Translations under genes and position numbers: made by a program
Shown: in pieces, positions 44,501 through 54,892 of the stretch
Layout: the number at the start of each line of letters is the position of its first letter
How positions within the stretch are numbered: the stretch's first letter is position 1
The notes under the pieces: generated by a model
Told to the model about the DNA's origin: nothing
Database searches by the model: none
The model's input: only the letters and a program-made list of their open reading frames with translations
Assembly: GCA_030248215.1 (NCBI GenBank)
Contig: JASANG010001228.1
Location: forward strand, 1-64,000
DNA: 64,000 nt
Direction of reading: 5' to 3'
Source: Enoplolaimus lenunculus
Taxonomy: Eukaryota; Nematoda; Enoplea; Enoplida; Thoracostomopsidae

Positions 44501-47500
44501 ATGTAGATTAGTCATATTCCGGCCCATGTAAAGATCAGGGGCGAAACGTTTTTCTGTGGGACCAGAAAAGAGTAAGCTTAACCCCTTCTCACATTGAGTT
44601 GCCTGTAGGCAACTCAGTGCAGTGTATATACGTTAAATAGTATATATCGCACCGTGTTTAACAATTGCAACACGTATACATAGTACTAAATCACCACAAG
44701 ACGTAAGAGTCCCCTCTGGCTCGAGCGTCAAGCTCCCTTAGCTGAGTGGTGATGGTATACGCCTCTCACTCCAGTCACTAGAGTTCGAATCCTAGCATAA
44801 TAGTATGTCTCAGGAGAAATAGAAAATGTTCATGTGAGAAACGGTTAACCTTTAGACTAATTTTTTTGCTTAGCTTAGGCTTAGGCTTAGGTTTAGGAAT
44901 ATGTTCATTCTTACGCTTACGCTTAGACTTAGGCTTAGGAAAACGCTTATAATGCTGTTCCGCCACGGTTCTTTACATTGGCCCATATTTCTAAACCCAA
45001 GCCTATGCCAAAGCGTTGAAAGAAGTGTGAACCTAAGCCTAAGCTTAAGCGTTGAAAGAAGTGTGAACCTAAGCCTAAGCCGAAGCGTTGAAAGAAGTGT
45101 GAATCTAAACTTAAGCGTTGAAAGAAGTGTGAACCTAAGCCGAAGCGTTGAAAGAAGTGTGAACCTTAGCCTAAGCCTAAGCGCTGAAAACGTGTGAACC
45201 TAAGCCTAAGCCTAAGCAAAAACAAAGTAACATTGGCTTGCTTAGGTTTAGGCTTATGAACAATTAACAGTGTGCTGGACTTTACCTTGACTCCTAATCG
45301 TTTAGATTTGACGCTTAACCTTAATCCCTCCAGATTGTAAGGGTTAGGAATATTTAGGTTTAGGCTTACAGCGAGACTTTATACCTACCTAAGAATAAGC
45401 CTTTAAGCCTATATGAGAGATTCTTTGCTTATGCCTACACTGTAAATTCCAGTGAGTTGATTAATCAATTCAGAGAGAGAATTAGTAATTTTTAGTCATT
45501 TCTGAGTTTAGTTGCATTACATATTGATTCGCTCTGAGCTGATTTAATTCAGTGTGCGTTGATTCGTTTGCTCAGAATGAGTTAAATCAATTCAGAATTC
45601 TGAGCTCTGAAAGACCTAATTCAGAGTTTACGCTTTTGAGTTGGTTCAACTCATTGTGAGTTAAAAATGAACTCACTGAAATTTATAGTGTAAGGCAGAC
45701 TTACCCAAATCACAACATGTCTTGCACAGCTCAACTCCATGCTGCGAGCTGTACAGCAAAGCTAAGGTTCCATCTTTAGGCACCGTCGGAAATTGAACAG
45801 CGGATCTTGGATATGGCAGAGTCCCTCGGGAGGATCGTTCGTTGCATACCAGATATGCGTTTGGCATATTTTTGACACAAAACACTACACCTTGAGCCCC
45901 GATGAACGCTTGTTTATCGCCAACAAATGTTGCGTATACTTTCGTACTGTCCTGTGCGATTAATATAGATTAGGTGTTTATAGGTTGGGCACCGGATATC
46001 CGGATATAGAAAAATATCTGAATATATATCCGAATAATATGGATTTTTGGATATTCGTACGCAAAATTCTGAATTTTGGGCAGTTGATTAATTTCTATTC
46101 GGAAATGTGTACAGCAACTATCATCAGATAGTAAAGGCGTTTCTAACTCACTATTTATTGCTTTTGCTGAGCTCAAAATAGGTACACGATTAAGAGCAAA
46201 TCATATGCCAAAAACGTATTGTAAATGACCCGAATAAGAGGGGGGGACTGATATTTATTTGGCCTCTTCAGAGGCTACCCTGCCTTGTTATTCGGTTACG
46301 GACTGTTATTTATTTTTAACCCACAGTCCGACGCCCTTTGTTGCTGATATATATCCGGTACTGCAATTATCCGTTGAATTGAACGTTTATTTGTCTTGTG
46401 TCAATAGCTTGAGCGATAATACAAAATTATACTTAGGAATATGCTTTCAAAATTTATATACGCTCTAAAGTTTCGAACTCAAATTATTTGGTCCTGGAGT
46501 CATTTATGCGCTACAATTAAGGTTAATTGACATTTATGGGCTCTAATTAGGGTTTAGGGACTCTATCCGCTTACGGACTCTTATTAAGGATACGGACTCC
46601 TATCGATCGGGACTCAAAATGGGGACCCCCTCTTATTCGGGTCAATACAGTACTGAGTTTTGGGCATCAGCATTCACTAGTTCGAAAATTACAAGACATA
46701 TTACCAAAACAAGTCTTAGGTGCTACACACATTTGAGAATTCGGGCCCTTAAGTCCAAAATTTCAATTACAATTTTCAATTTCAAGTCATCCAGTGAATA
46801 GACTGTATTGACGCAGAAATAGCGTTTTGATAAACGTGGAAATGAGTACATTTAACTACTGCGTCCTACTACACTACACTACAAAAAGTGGTGAGTCAAA
46901 TTGACTCTCCGAAATAGGCTTTTCGAGACTACACAATTGGAATCAAATACGACTCCTCCAGAGTCAAATTCGACTCACTGAGCGACTCGCGTGAGTCGAA
47001 TTTGACTCTGGCGGAGTCGAATTTGACTCCGTTTGCGTTGTCCGGAAAAGCTTATTTTAGAGAGAGTCAATTTGACTCACCATTTTTTGGAGTGTAGTGA
47101 CTCGTTTTATAGAGTTTCTCCGCTCAATGCTGTCTGAAAAGCGAAAAGCGTTTAAAATAGCGTTTTATTTCTGATACGATTGCTGCGTTCATGCGTGAAG
47201 GAATTCGATACCTGATAAATTCGGGCTTGCGGATGCAATATTGTTGACGAGTCACCACTAGCGTTACTCGCCGCTGCACAAACTCCAGCGAGTAAAATGC
47301 GAATATTACGATCAACGCTAAGTTCAACAAGAACATTGCGTGCAAACGAAATTGAGATTATGCCTTCCGGAGTGCAATAAATCATTGGATACTGTAGTCC
47401 TGAAAATTTTTGCTATAAAATTGGCCTCTTAGAGCAAGAATTTGTTCTATTGCCCTTTTATTGCAATTAATACAGTATCCCGAAAATAGCCCATGTTGGG

Positions 47501-49510
47501 GCGACCATCAGGTTTCTGGTGGGTTTATATAAGAGTAGGTTGATTCTAAAAATTACATTTTTTGCTTAGGCTCAGGCTTAGGCTTAGGCTTAGGAACTCA
47601 TTTTTGCAACGCTTAGGTTTAGGCTTAGGCTTAGGAATATATCGCTGAATCTACTGTTACGCCCCTCAAAGTAACATTGGCTCCGAAAAATATAAGGTAG
47701 CGGGACGTTGTCATTTTATCCCAAAAGTCCTGCAGAAAAAAATTATAAGGTAGGAACGACACCATTTGATTACAAAAAAATTTCTGACGAGACGCATACG
47801 CCCGCCTGCTTCAATCTGGATCCGTTTAGCAGGCTTTAAAACTTACGTTTATGTTACGGTTTGTTACATTGTTAAAGTACAATTGGTCCAAATCTTCATG
47901 ACGCACTCTAGTCTTAATATATTTAGAAAATAAATGCTGATTCGGCTCCTCATATCTTCATATAACCTCCCTGATAAATTTCAATTATTCCTTCAATTTT
48001 TTTTAAGACTTTGTGTTCGAAAGAATCAATTTTTACCGTCAGGAATCCATAAAAAGTTCATTATTGTGTTGTTTGAAGCAGTCGCTTCACGTTGTTGACC
48101 ACCAGATTTCGACGCATCGTTGCTGAGCGTTTCATAAACTTTAGTCATCATCTGCTTAGGTTTAAAACATTGTCCCGATTGTAAGCTCATATATTGAGCT
48201 TCCTACAATTGAGTATATATTCATTTTAGGACAAATCCTTGTTGCACGAAAGTTGGTTTAAACGTTTTCTGTGCCGCTTGTAAATGTTTCGCCACATTTA
48301 AAACTAGGGATTTGGCTTTATGTTTACTGTATTGACCCGAATTAGAGGGGGGTAATAAGAAGGGGGTTCCCTATTTTGGGTGCCGATCCATAGGAGTCCG
48401 TATCCCTAATAAGAGTCCGTAAGCGGATAGTCCTTAAACCTTAATTAGAGTCCATAAATGTCAATTATCCCTAATTGTAGCGCATAAATGACTCCAGGTC
48501 CAAATAATTTGACTTCGAAACTTTAAAGCGTACTTAAGTTTTGAAAGTACATTCCAACGTATAACCTTGCATTTTCGCTCAAGTTATTGGCACACCACAA
48601 ACAAACATTTAATTCAACGGATAGTTGCAGTACCGGATATATATCAGTAACGAAGGGCGGCGGACCGTGGGTTAAAATAATTAACAGTCCGTAACCGAAT
48701 AACAAGAGGGGTACCCTCTTGAGAGGCCACATAAATATCAGTCCCCCTCTTATTCGGGTCAATACAGTAAGTAAACGCTTAGGCAAAAGCTTCACGCTTA
48801 CTTAGGCTTGACATGCTTTGTTCGGAACTTTAGCCTGAGCCTAAACCTAAACCTTAAAGCGTTTGGCGAAAAAGTATGAGTTCTTTTGGTTTCCGACTCG
48901 CCTATATTTACATTCGCCAAGTTGCAAGTATATTGCATGGATTACAGTCTGATTTCGAAGTAACATACGCATTGATAGATTCCATGGTCTGTCATGCCAT
49001 GGCTCTCCAATAAGGATCAAAACCAAAATTTTGTATTAAGATTTAACACTAAAATTGCGTTTGGCTTCCAACCAAAACATAATTGTCGGAGTCAGGATTG
49101 AATTTTTGGTTCAAATATTTTGCATGTATAACGGTTTTAATTTTTATGATAAACCCGAATAGATTTTATATCATATCTTTACACAGTTTGTGTTAACTTT
49201 TCAATGTGGAACAAACTAATGCTTAAACGTGAAATATACAAGTTTGATTGACAAACACTCGTAACCTAAAATTTCGCAATTCAAAACAAATTTTATCGGA
49301 ATTTCAGCCAGAATCCGAATTCCGTTGGAAGCCTGGCGTTTAGCATTTCGCTTGCTTCGATCGCGTGCTTTTCTCACTATTATACATCACACTTCCTTTT
49401 ATCAAAAACTGGCTGTACTCGTTAATATTGTACGTGGTTTTAAAGCTGTTTTATTGGCTAACGATCATTTGATCTCAACTGCAGAATACTTACAACGAAC
49501 ACAAAAATAA
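41558..49510 (+). CDS. unidentified gene with a 7.6-kb intron hosting a nested gene (partial)
   Basis: Three candidate exons join in phase. 41558-41590 lies between GTTTTAG and GTAAAT (QFRRTTYDLYM). 41624-41711 lies between ATTGTAG and GTAAGA (GRFDGGSKGTISLAKAFDNI then FWAHDSISA plus one base). 49308-49510 follows GGAATTTCAG: its two leading bases complete Ser, then 66 residues RIRIPLEAWRLAFRLLRSRA ... STAEYLQRTQK and TAA. Each has good splice signals. The last exon is clearly protein-like. The five-exon gene below lies wholly inside the second intron on the other strand. I do not recognise the product; the 5' end is missing. If the long join is wrong, 49308-49510 belongs to a separate gene. 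Confidence 0.4.
42425..48151 (-). CDS. complete five-exon gene, 287 aa, unrecognised
   Basis: Minus-strand exons 48151-48037, 47399-47212, 45951-45705, 44244-44060 and 42553-42425 encode 38, 63, 82, 62 and 42 residues plus split codons. All four junction phases agree, and donors are GTAAAA, GTATCG, GTAAGT, GTAGGT. Acceptors include ATTTTCAG, CGCACAG and AATTATAG. The chain starts MMTKVYETLSNDASKSGGQQ directly after an AAGCAG acceptor-like site and ends SVDHAGRIVGSV with TGA. It is rich in short beta-like segments with G/D turns (LINDVTIVQEANGELRVTDG, VHVSPSGMVVSDG). There is no signal peptide or obvious catalytic motif. Cysteines cluster in LCKTCCDL and NLCLC. I considered SPAG17- and tectonin-like proteins but cannot support either. 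Introns hold R4, R5, R6, R7 and R1/R3 copies. Confidence 0.7.
42613..42863. mobile_element. R6 MITE copy
   Basis: CACTGTAAATCCAAATGATT to CAACTCAATGGAATTTACAG. Confidence 0.85.
42937..43505. mobile_element. R3 MITE copy with expanded array
   Basis: GGCCAATGGATGGAACTCGG to GGCCCGGTTCTATGCATGGG, enlarged by the 60-bp array below. Confidence 0.9.
43021..43380. repeat. six identical 60-bp tandem repeats
   Basis: Each unit reads AGCCTATTCCTAAGCCTAAG, CGTAAGTCTAACCCTAAACC, TAAGCCTAAGCGTAAGGATG in succession. The six units are identical base for base, with partial units on both sides. Confidence 0.98.
43710..43985. mobile_element. R3-type MITE fragments, two in tandem
   Basis: CCCTGTTCTATACATTGACC near 43900-43920 and TCCTGTTCTATACAATAGCC near 43966-43985 are two right ends of the family. 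Confidence 0.6.
44520..44984. mobile_element. R1 MITE split by a tRNA-like element
   Basis: GGCCCATGTAAAGATCAGGG to GGTTCTTTACATTGGCCC. Foreign sequence lies between about 44583 and 44840. Confidence 0.85.
44583..44842 (+). mobile_element. inserted element with tRNA-like promoter and inverted ends
   Basis: Ends CTTCTCACATTGAGTTG and GTTCATGTGAGAAAC (inverted CTCACAT). GAGTTGCCTGTAGGCAACTC at 44597 is a perfect palindrome. TTAGCTGAGTGGTGATGG (A box, 44738) and AGAGTTCGAATCCT (B box, 44780) mark a tRNA-like body about 44731-44800. The acceptor stem does not pair, so this is not a functional tRNA gene. Confidence 0.6.
45005..45235. repeat. tandem GCGTTGAAAGAAGTGTGAAC repeats with CCTAAG
   Basis: About six copies of a 25-35-bp unit, GCGTTGAAAGAAGTGTGAAC plus CTAAGCCTAA, directly after the R1 end. 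Confidence 0.85.
45436..45692. mobile_element. R6 MITE copy
   Basis: CACTGTAAATTCCAGTGAGT to AACTCACTGAAATTTATAGT. It ends 13 bp from an exon edge of the five-exon gene. Confidence 0.9.
46091..46747. mobile_element. R5 MITE split by R4
   Basis: R5 left part CGGAAATGTGTACAGCAACT and right part CACATTTGAGAATTCGGGCC flank the R4 copy at 46204-46653. A nested insertion. Confidence 0.8.
46204..46653. mobile_element. R4 MITE copy inserted in R5
   Basis: ATGACCCGAATAAGAGGGGG to CTTATTCGGGTCAATACAGT, inverted relative to the copy at 28015. Confidence 0.9.
46871..47096. mobile_element. R7 MITE copy
   Basis: CACTACAAAAAGTGGTGAGT to GACTCACCATTTTTTGGAGT. Confidence 0.85.
47488..47682. mobile_element. 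R2 MITE copy
   Basis: GCCCATGTTGGGGCGACCAT to GCCCCTCAAAGTAACATTGG. Confidence 0.85.
48325..48769. mobile_element. R4 MITE copy, full length
   Basis: TACTGTATTGACCCGAATTA to TTATTCGGGTCAATACAGTA, about 445 bp. Confidence 0.95.
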
Positions 49511-50065
49511 GTTCAAATTTACCGTTCCGCTCTGCATGTTCCTTGTCAACAATTTGTTACTCATAACTAAATCTTTTCGTTGAGTCAGTGCTTTTCAAAT
49601 AAACCCATTGAACTTGGAGTTCACTTCAAATCTATTGATTTTTGGTTTTATACAGTTCTGTTCATAGAATGTTAAAGAAATTATGAAACAAAATTTGTAG
49701 CCTTTAAATTTTCTTCTTTGTAACTGCTAAACATTTAGTTTTTTATTCAAAATTCGACCATTATTTGGCACCAGCGCACATAACAGTGGTTTGTCTTTGG
49801 ATAAAACTATGCAGCGAAAACACATTCGTGCAATAGCGGTGACCTCAAAGAAGTAGGCAGAAAGCTTTGGTTCTTGTAGGTTTGCCGCCAAGTTACACTT
49901 GCGCATTAAAGTTTAGGTTTAGGAAAAGGCTTTCATAGATTGGTTTGGTTAGAAAATAATGAAATTTTGTTTAATAACTAACTACCAGATCATTTAATAA
50001 TTAAATGTATAACAATAAACAAGGCATACCAAACCAAATTAATATAATTTGATTTTCTCAAAGTA
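49511..50065. other. no gene seen
   Basis: Probable 3' flank of the exon ending at 49510, AT-rich. Confidence 0.4.
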
Positions 50066-50066
50066 T

Positions 50067-50243
50067 GGCTCATGTATAGAACAGATCCGGAACAGTAGTA
50101 TAAGCATATTCCTAAGCCTAAGCGTAAAGATGAGCCTATTTCCTAAACGTAAGCCTAAGCCTAAACAAAAAAATAGTCTAAAGCTTAAACTGACTATTAT
50201 AGCGCCGCCGGAAAACGATCCGGCCCTGTTTTATACATGGGCC
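50067..50243. mobile_element. R3 MITE copy
   Basis: GGCTCATGTATAGAACAGAT to GGCCCTGTTTTATACATGGG. Confidence 0.9.
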
Positions 50244-50852
50244 GTATATATTATCTATTTTCAAAAGTAAATGGTTTCTGCATCACAATAATGTTTCCGT
50301 ATACAAAAATTGACTTACTCAATGTATATGCAATCTATTGTTCTCAAATCTCGACATTTTAAGCATCGAAAATTGCCCCAAAATTATGTAAACAAAATCT
50401 CTCGATGACACAAGTATCAACATACTTACAAAACATTTTATTACCGAAATCACAAACCTTCCGTCAAAAAACTCGACTCGAGCCGGTACTCATCCTACTC
50501 CTTCTAAAATATATTCGAAACACTGGGATCGCACAAACGGACGGATAACATTTAATATAGCTAGCAATTAACACTAAAAGTAATGCATATTATGCGCAAC
50601 ATATATACCATTGGTTAAACAGTCAGTTTCTAGCAAGAACCATTCCATCACAAAACAAAATGCAAATCGCTCACTTGACTTCTTGGCAAACGATACAACA
50701 CTCGACACAACCACCTGGTTTCCCGATGGTTGGGTCTCCGTACCGAAGCCACTCCATCAATGCACGCAGGTGGACCAAAGACCATTCAACTCATCAGAAC
50801 GTTCAAACACAACCACCATTCGACCCACCCGCACCGTATCTTTCACTTCTAC
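50244..50852. other. ambiguous coding-like stretch near 50600-50850
   Basis: Less AT-rich than its surroundings and open on both strands. Plus: Pro/His/Thr-rich, including MQIAHLTSWQTIQHSTQPPG. Minus: SGFGTETQPSGNQVVVSSVV, then SFAKKSSERFAF. Neither has convincing splice sites. Confidence 0.25.
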
Positions 50853-51072
50853 CCGTATTCTCACATATGCGTAGCATCAATCATTAGTTGGTAATACGTC
50901 TTGTAACTGTGAAGTAAATAAAATATATACCTTTTACATTCAGGATTTGTTACCATTTGATATATCCTGCTACTGAGTAACGTAACATAAGCAGCTGCCA
51001 CATTATTCGCTTGCGTAGAAACCTATTTACCAACTAATGCTTGATTCTACAAACAGCTGAGAATACGGTTTT
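50853..51072. mobile_element. R5 MITE copy
   Basis: CCCGTATTCTCACATATGCG to CAAACAGCTGAGAATACGG. Confidence 0.8.
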
Positions 51073-51215
51073 ATCACCAGCAGTCTATATTACCACAGAT
51101 TTTGATCACAGCGTAACAAAGTTTTAACATATCAATTTATAGTTAAACCAACCCGTTATTATGCGCATTGTGAATGAACTTCTGCAATAATTGCATCAAT
51201 TGTTCTGCAGATTGC

Positions 51216-53649
51216 TTATTCGCGTCCAAGCATGAGATTTGTAAGTATAATTGCTGCTGTTGTAATCGCAGTTGCAATACTGAATCTGGACGCAACTGTA
51301 ACTGCTGTGGCTTTAGCCTAAAATGTAAAAAATATCCGAGTATAAAAAATATCCACAGCTCAACATTACAACAACTCATTCAGATATTCAAATACGAAAA
51401 TTTTGTATACTCAACGCATCTGAAAATCCGGAACAAAACACCAAATATCCGGACTAAAAACACTTCCGACATCCTTTTCACGAAAAAAATATATCCGATT
51501 CTTCTAAAACTGGAAATGTTTGAAAATATCCGAATATGAAATATATCTAATGCCCATCTCAAAAGCGTCACCCACGTACGTCTTCAACTTGTTCGCTGAT
51601 CCGCTCGTCGTACCGACACCAATTGGCGAAGTGTTCACAGTTGAACTGCAGCAAGTGATATTTGGATCTTCCAAGCGCAGACCTGGCTCTTTCGATCATA
51701 TCTCCAATGCTAATCGGTTGCCGATGTAAGTCTTTAGCGTTATTGATTCGACATAAACTCGTTAACGCAACCATATAAATGTCGTCTTGACGAATTTCGG
51801 CTAAATCTAAAAAAATAACCAGCCAATTTTTGCACAGAGTAAGCATACTACGAGCAATTCAGCGCAAACTGTCCACAAGAAATAATACCGTGATTTGATC
51901 TCTACATTTGATCTCTACATATTGTGAGGGGCGCCCCGTCCAAATTTTGATCCTTAACCTGCATTCTTAAGTGTGCGTATCACCTACCACCAGTTGGCGA
52001 CAGGTATTGTAAGTTTCGAACCAGTGAATGCTGATGCTCAAAAATCGGCGCACCATTCGCATTTGATTTGCTCAAACCCTGTACCATTTTTGAGTCCAGC
52101 AACTCCAACAGTTAGCGAGTTTGAAAACCTATTACTCACTGATGATAGTTGCTATTATACACATTTGAGAATATGGACCCTAGCTTTAAACTAATATACT
52201 TTGATCTCATACGCGAGAAATGGTTAAAAACTCTATTTTGCTTCATCAATTCGTCACCGAGAAGATGTAAATGCTATTGTGGCGTATTTCGGCTAAATCT
52301 AAATCGCATATTTTCAATGTTACAAATCATCCGCTATATTTATGGCTTTTATTGCATTTAGGGTCGTAAAACTGGCACAGGTCTGTTTTCAATACCTAAT
52401 CATCACTGTCACAAATAAGTCTATACCTAAGCCTATGCGCGAGGATTAAGTCTCAAACCTACGATTGGCAATTGTAAACCTGCCTGTAACATACACAAAC
52501 CACTCCGTAGCACGGCCTTAAAGTACGGATTAAAGTATAAATATGCTCGCAACTAATCCCTAAAAGCGGATGGACGTCTTCCACATATTTTAAAACATAT
52601 TTTTAAATGTTGTCTTTTTCTGGGCCTACAAACTAAACAACAACACTGCAGAGACTGATAATTTTTTTAAAATACTACATGCAGCACGAAGCGAAAGCAC
52701 CGTTCACACGTTCATGTTTTTACAGCGACAAGTCACAGCTACAATAAGCAAGTGAAAATTCTTGCATCTAAAACTTGCAACTACAATTTGCACTTGCAAA
52801 TTTTCGCAGTGAAAACTAGCAGCTGTACGTTCTCGTTGCAAAAACTTGCGCGTGTGAATTGGGCTTTAAATACTATGCCAAACTTAACCTGTTATTAGCG
52901 CTTTCGGTCCGCTTGCACTTGTACAACACGTCATTGCAGCGGTTGTACTCGTTGTGCTGTCTGATTCTCCGGTCAAATGAACCAATTCACGGCCACCAAC
53001 GAAAAGACCCCAATGCTTTAAACGTTAATAACAAACTATAAATTCAAAAAGTAACACAGTAATTGCGCACTGTGAGCACTGTTATAGCCTGCCCAGACAT
53101 ATGTAGTGCCCGCACCACTACAGTTCTTCTACAATGCCTGCGTTTAAAACTACAACCTAATCCTTGGCTTAGGCAAACCTTTAACTGAACCAAACGAACT
53201 CTGAAGCCTAAATCTACGCTATGTCAAAAAAACTACACAGCATCGCTTACAAGGCATTTATTTTATTTAATATAGCAAAATTTGTATTCTATCGAAAATA
53301 CACAGCTACTGACGCAACAAAACAGCGTTTTCTACAGAGCAGTAAACAATTTAAATTCAATTTACAACGATAAACTGGACACCTTTGCTTCGTTTCATCA
53401 ACCAACCTGTTTATCATACTTTAAGACACCAAGAAAACTAAAATCCGCATCACCATCACCAACATTTTGTTCCAGAGTAAAATCAACTAAAAACGATATC
53501 AAATCTGAACTCACCCTGTATGTCCCGCGATCAAATTCAATTCTGTCACCAGGAAACAACGGATTTTCCATCAAATCAGCAATCGTCATCCAGTCTGTTA
53601 CTCGGCCAAGCTTAGGAGGCGCCGGCTGACGACTGAAATAGCCTCCCAT
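51216..53649 (-). CDS. LRAT/PLAAT-type acyltransferase, four exons, 196 aa
   Basis: Minus exons 53649-53515, 53015-52889, 51806-51580 and 51317-51216 join in phase to 45+42+76+33 residues. PGDRIEFDRGTYR leads into HWGLFVGGRELVHL: His46 and His58 are 12 apart, the spacing of the two catalytic histidines of PLAAT enzymes. NCEHF carries the nucleophile Cys144, followed by ANWCRYDERISEQVED, another family signature. The last exon encodes a hydrophobic tail (SIATAITTAAIILTNLML) like the C-terminal anchor of PLAAT/LRAT proteins. The family moves acyl chains from phospholipid, via a thioester on Cys, to an amine, retinol or water; which applies here is unknown. Donors GTGAGT, GTTAAG, GTACGT. An acceptor-like TTCGCAG lies one base before the ATG. 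Confidence 0.9.
51957..52187. mobile_element. R5 MITE copy, LRAT intron 2
   Basis: CCTGCATTCTTAAGTGTGCG to CACATTTGAGAATATGGACC. Confidence 0.8.
52247..52306 (-). pseudogene. diverged duplicate of the start of LRAT exon 3
   Basis: Minus-strand GATTTAGATTTAGCCGAAAT keeps the acceptor AG and then reads DLAEIRHNSIYIFSVTN before a stop, against DLAEIRQDDIYMVALTS in the true exon 3. About 36 of 51 aligned bases match. It lies in intron 2, same orientation, about 500 bp upstream of exon 3. If spliced in, it would end the protein before the catalytic Cys. Probably a dead exon copy. Confidence 0.65.
52690..52868. mobile_element. R11 MITE copy, LRAT intron 2
   Basis: CGAAAGCACCGTTCACACG to GCGTGTGAATTGGGCTTTA, with TTGCAAGT-rich interior. 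Confidence 0.65.
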
Positions 53650-53781
53650 ACTGCGAACTCAATCGCAGTAACGTTAATTTTTACTCGTACAACGAGTTTT
53701 AAAGTTGTGTAAACAATTTTGCAATCAAAATAAAATAAATTCTAAAAAAAGGTCAAACTGGTTTCGCGCATAGCAATAGCA

Positions 53782-53953
53782 GCCTGTGTTACTTTTAGGG
53801 GCGTCCAGGTTTCGGGCGGGTCTGTAAAAGAGTAAGTTTAGATTCTAGATTACATTTTTTGCGTAGGCTTAGGCTTAGAAACACATTTTTGACAACGGTT
53901 AGGCTTAGGAATACGCTTAATCTACTGTTACGCTCTTAAATGTAACATTGGCC
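53782..53953. mobile_element. R2 MITE copy
   Basis: GCCTGTGTTACTTTTAGGGG to CTCTTAAATGTAACATTGGC. Confidence 0.9.
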
Positions 53954-54369
53954 GCAATAGGCATGAAAAATTTTACAAATAAATTCAAAAATGTATTTAT
54001 TAAAACCGTTAAAAGCAAGCATCGTTGAGCTAAGGTACAGTCGATTCTAATCTAAGAAACAAAGCAGCTGAAAAGCCTACCTCTCATAGAGTTCGAACGC
54101 AGTTTGCTAGCAATAGCTCACTTAATCACCACCACACATTTCCAATGTAAAGAGTTTGCGTATTCAGCCTAACTTAAGTCCAAGTGCAAACCTATAAGTG
54201 CAACCCTTAACGTAAGTCGAATTAGCCTATTATGCTAATCCTAAGCGTACGCCTTCAAGTCTGTAAACTGCGCTCCTGTTTTGCAAATTTTCTAAAAACT
54301 GATACCTTATCTTATTTTTAAAAAGTTTCCAAGTATTTGAGACCATATTACCACTTTGCATTCTTTTAC

Positions 54370-54479
54370 AGCGTCTACACCATAATTGAGATTTGGTGCA
54401 ATTCGCTGTATAAACGCCACTAATTTACACATTAAGCCGAGCAATCCACTGACAGCTTTTGTACCGAAAGTGTTCCGAA
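54370..54479 (-). CDS. candidate 110-nt internal exon
   Basis: Minus strand: acceptor TTTTCGCTAG and donor GTAAAA flank RNTFGTKAVSGLLGLMCKLV then AFIQRIAPNLNYGVDA. A further open stretch upstream (from 54583, LRAAEIGMVECF) could be the preceding exon. Unidentified; hydrophobic and helical in character. Confidence 0.35.
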
Positions 54480-54892
54480 CTAGCGAAAATCAATTTGCAA
54501 ATTTATATAATTTATCATTTGGTCTCGCAGTTTCAACTTTGGTTTGAAAACACTCCACCATTCCAATTTCCGCCGCTCGCAAACTGTGACACTTATATGT
54601 CGTTTGCTTGGTGATTATCGCTAATTGCTACCACAACCACTGCCCTCGTATCTGCTCAATTTATGTTATAATCTCGGAATAATTCATCATGCGCACTCAA
54701 ACGTTTAATATAAACAAAACAAATTGCAAATTAAACTGTAAACACAATTCATCTCAAATCTTCCCTTCCCTATTTGCCATTTACACTCAAAACTAAACAT
54801 TAGGACTACAACCTTCTTTAGTCTCTCATATTAACTATAGCACAAATAACTGCCACAAACAATTTGCTAAGACCGCTATTCACCAGGATGTA

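Noticed and set aside
44731-44800. Functional tRNA gene
   Set aside because: A and B boxes are present, but the acceptor stem does not pair and the T stem has a mismatch. It sits inside a mobile insertion.
42425-48151. Assignment as SPAG17/PF6, CPAP/TCP10 or a tectonin protein
   Set aside because: G/D-turn beta-rich style is similar, but I can point to no diagnostic motif, and nothing in the order of segments confirms it.
50611-50887. Pro/His/Thr-rich plus-strand frames
   Set aside because: The opposite strand is equally open and neither has splice sites, so no strand can be assigned.
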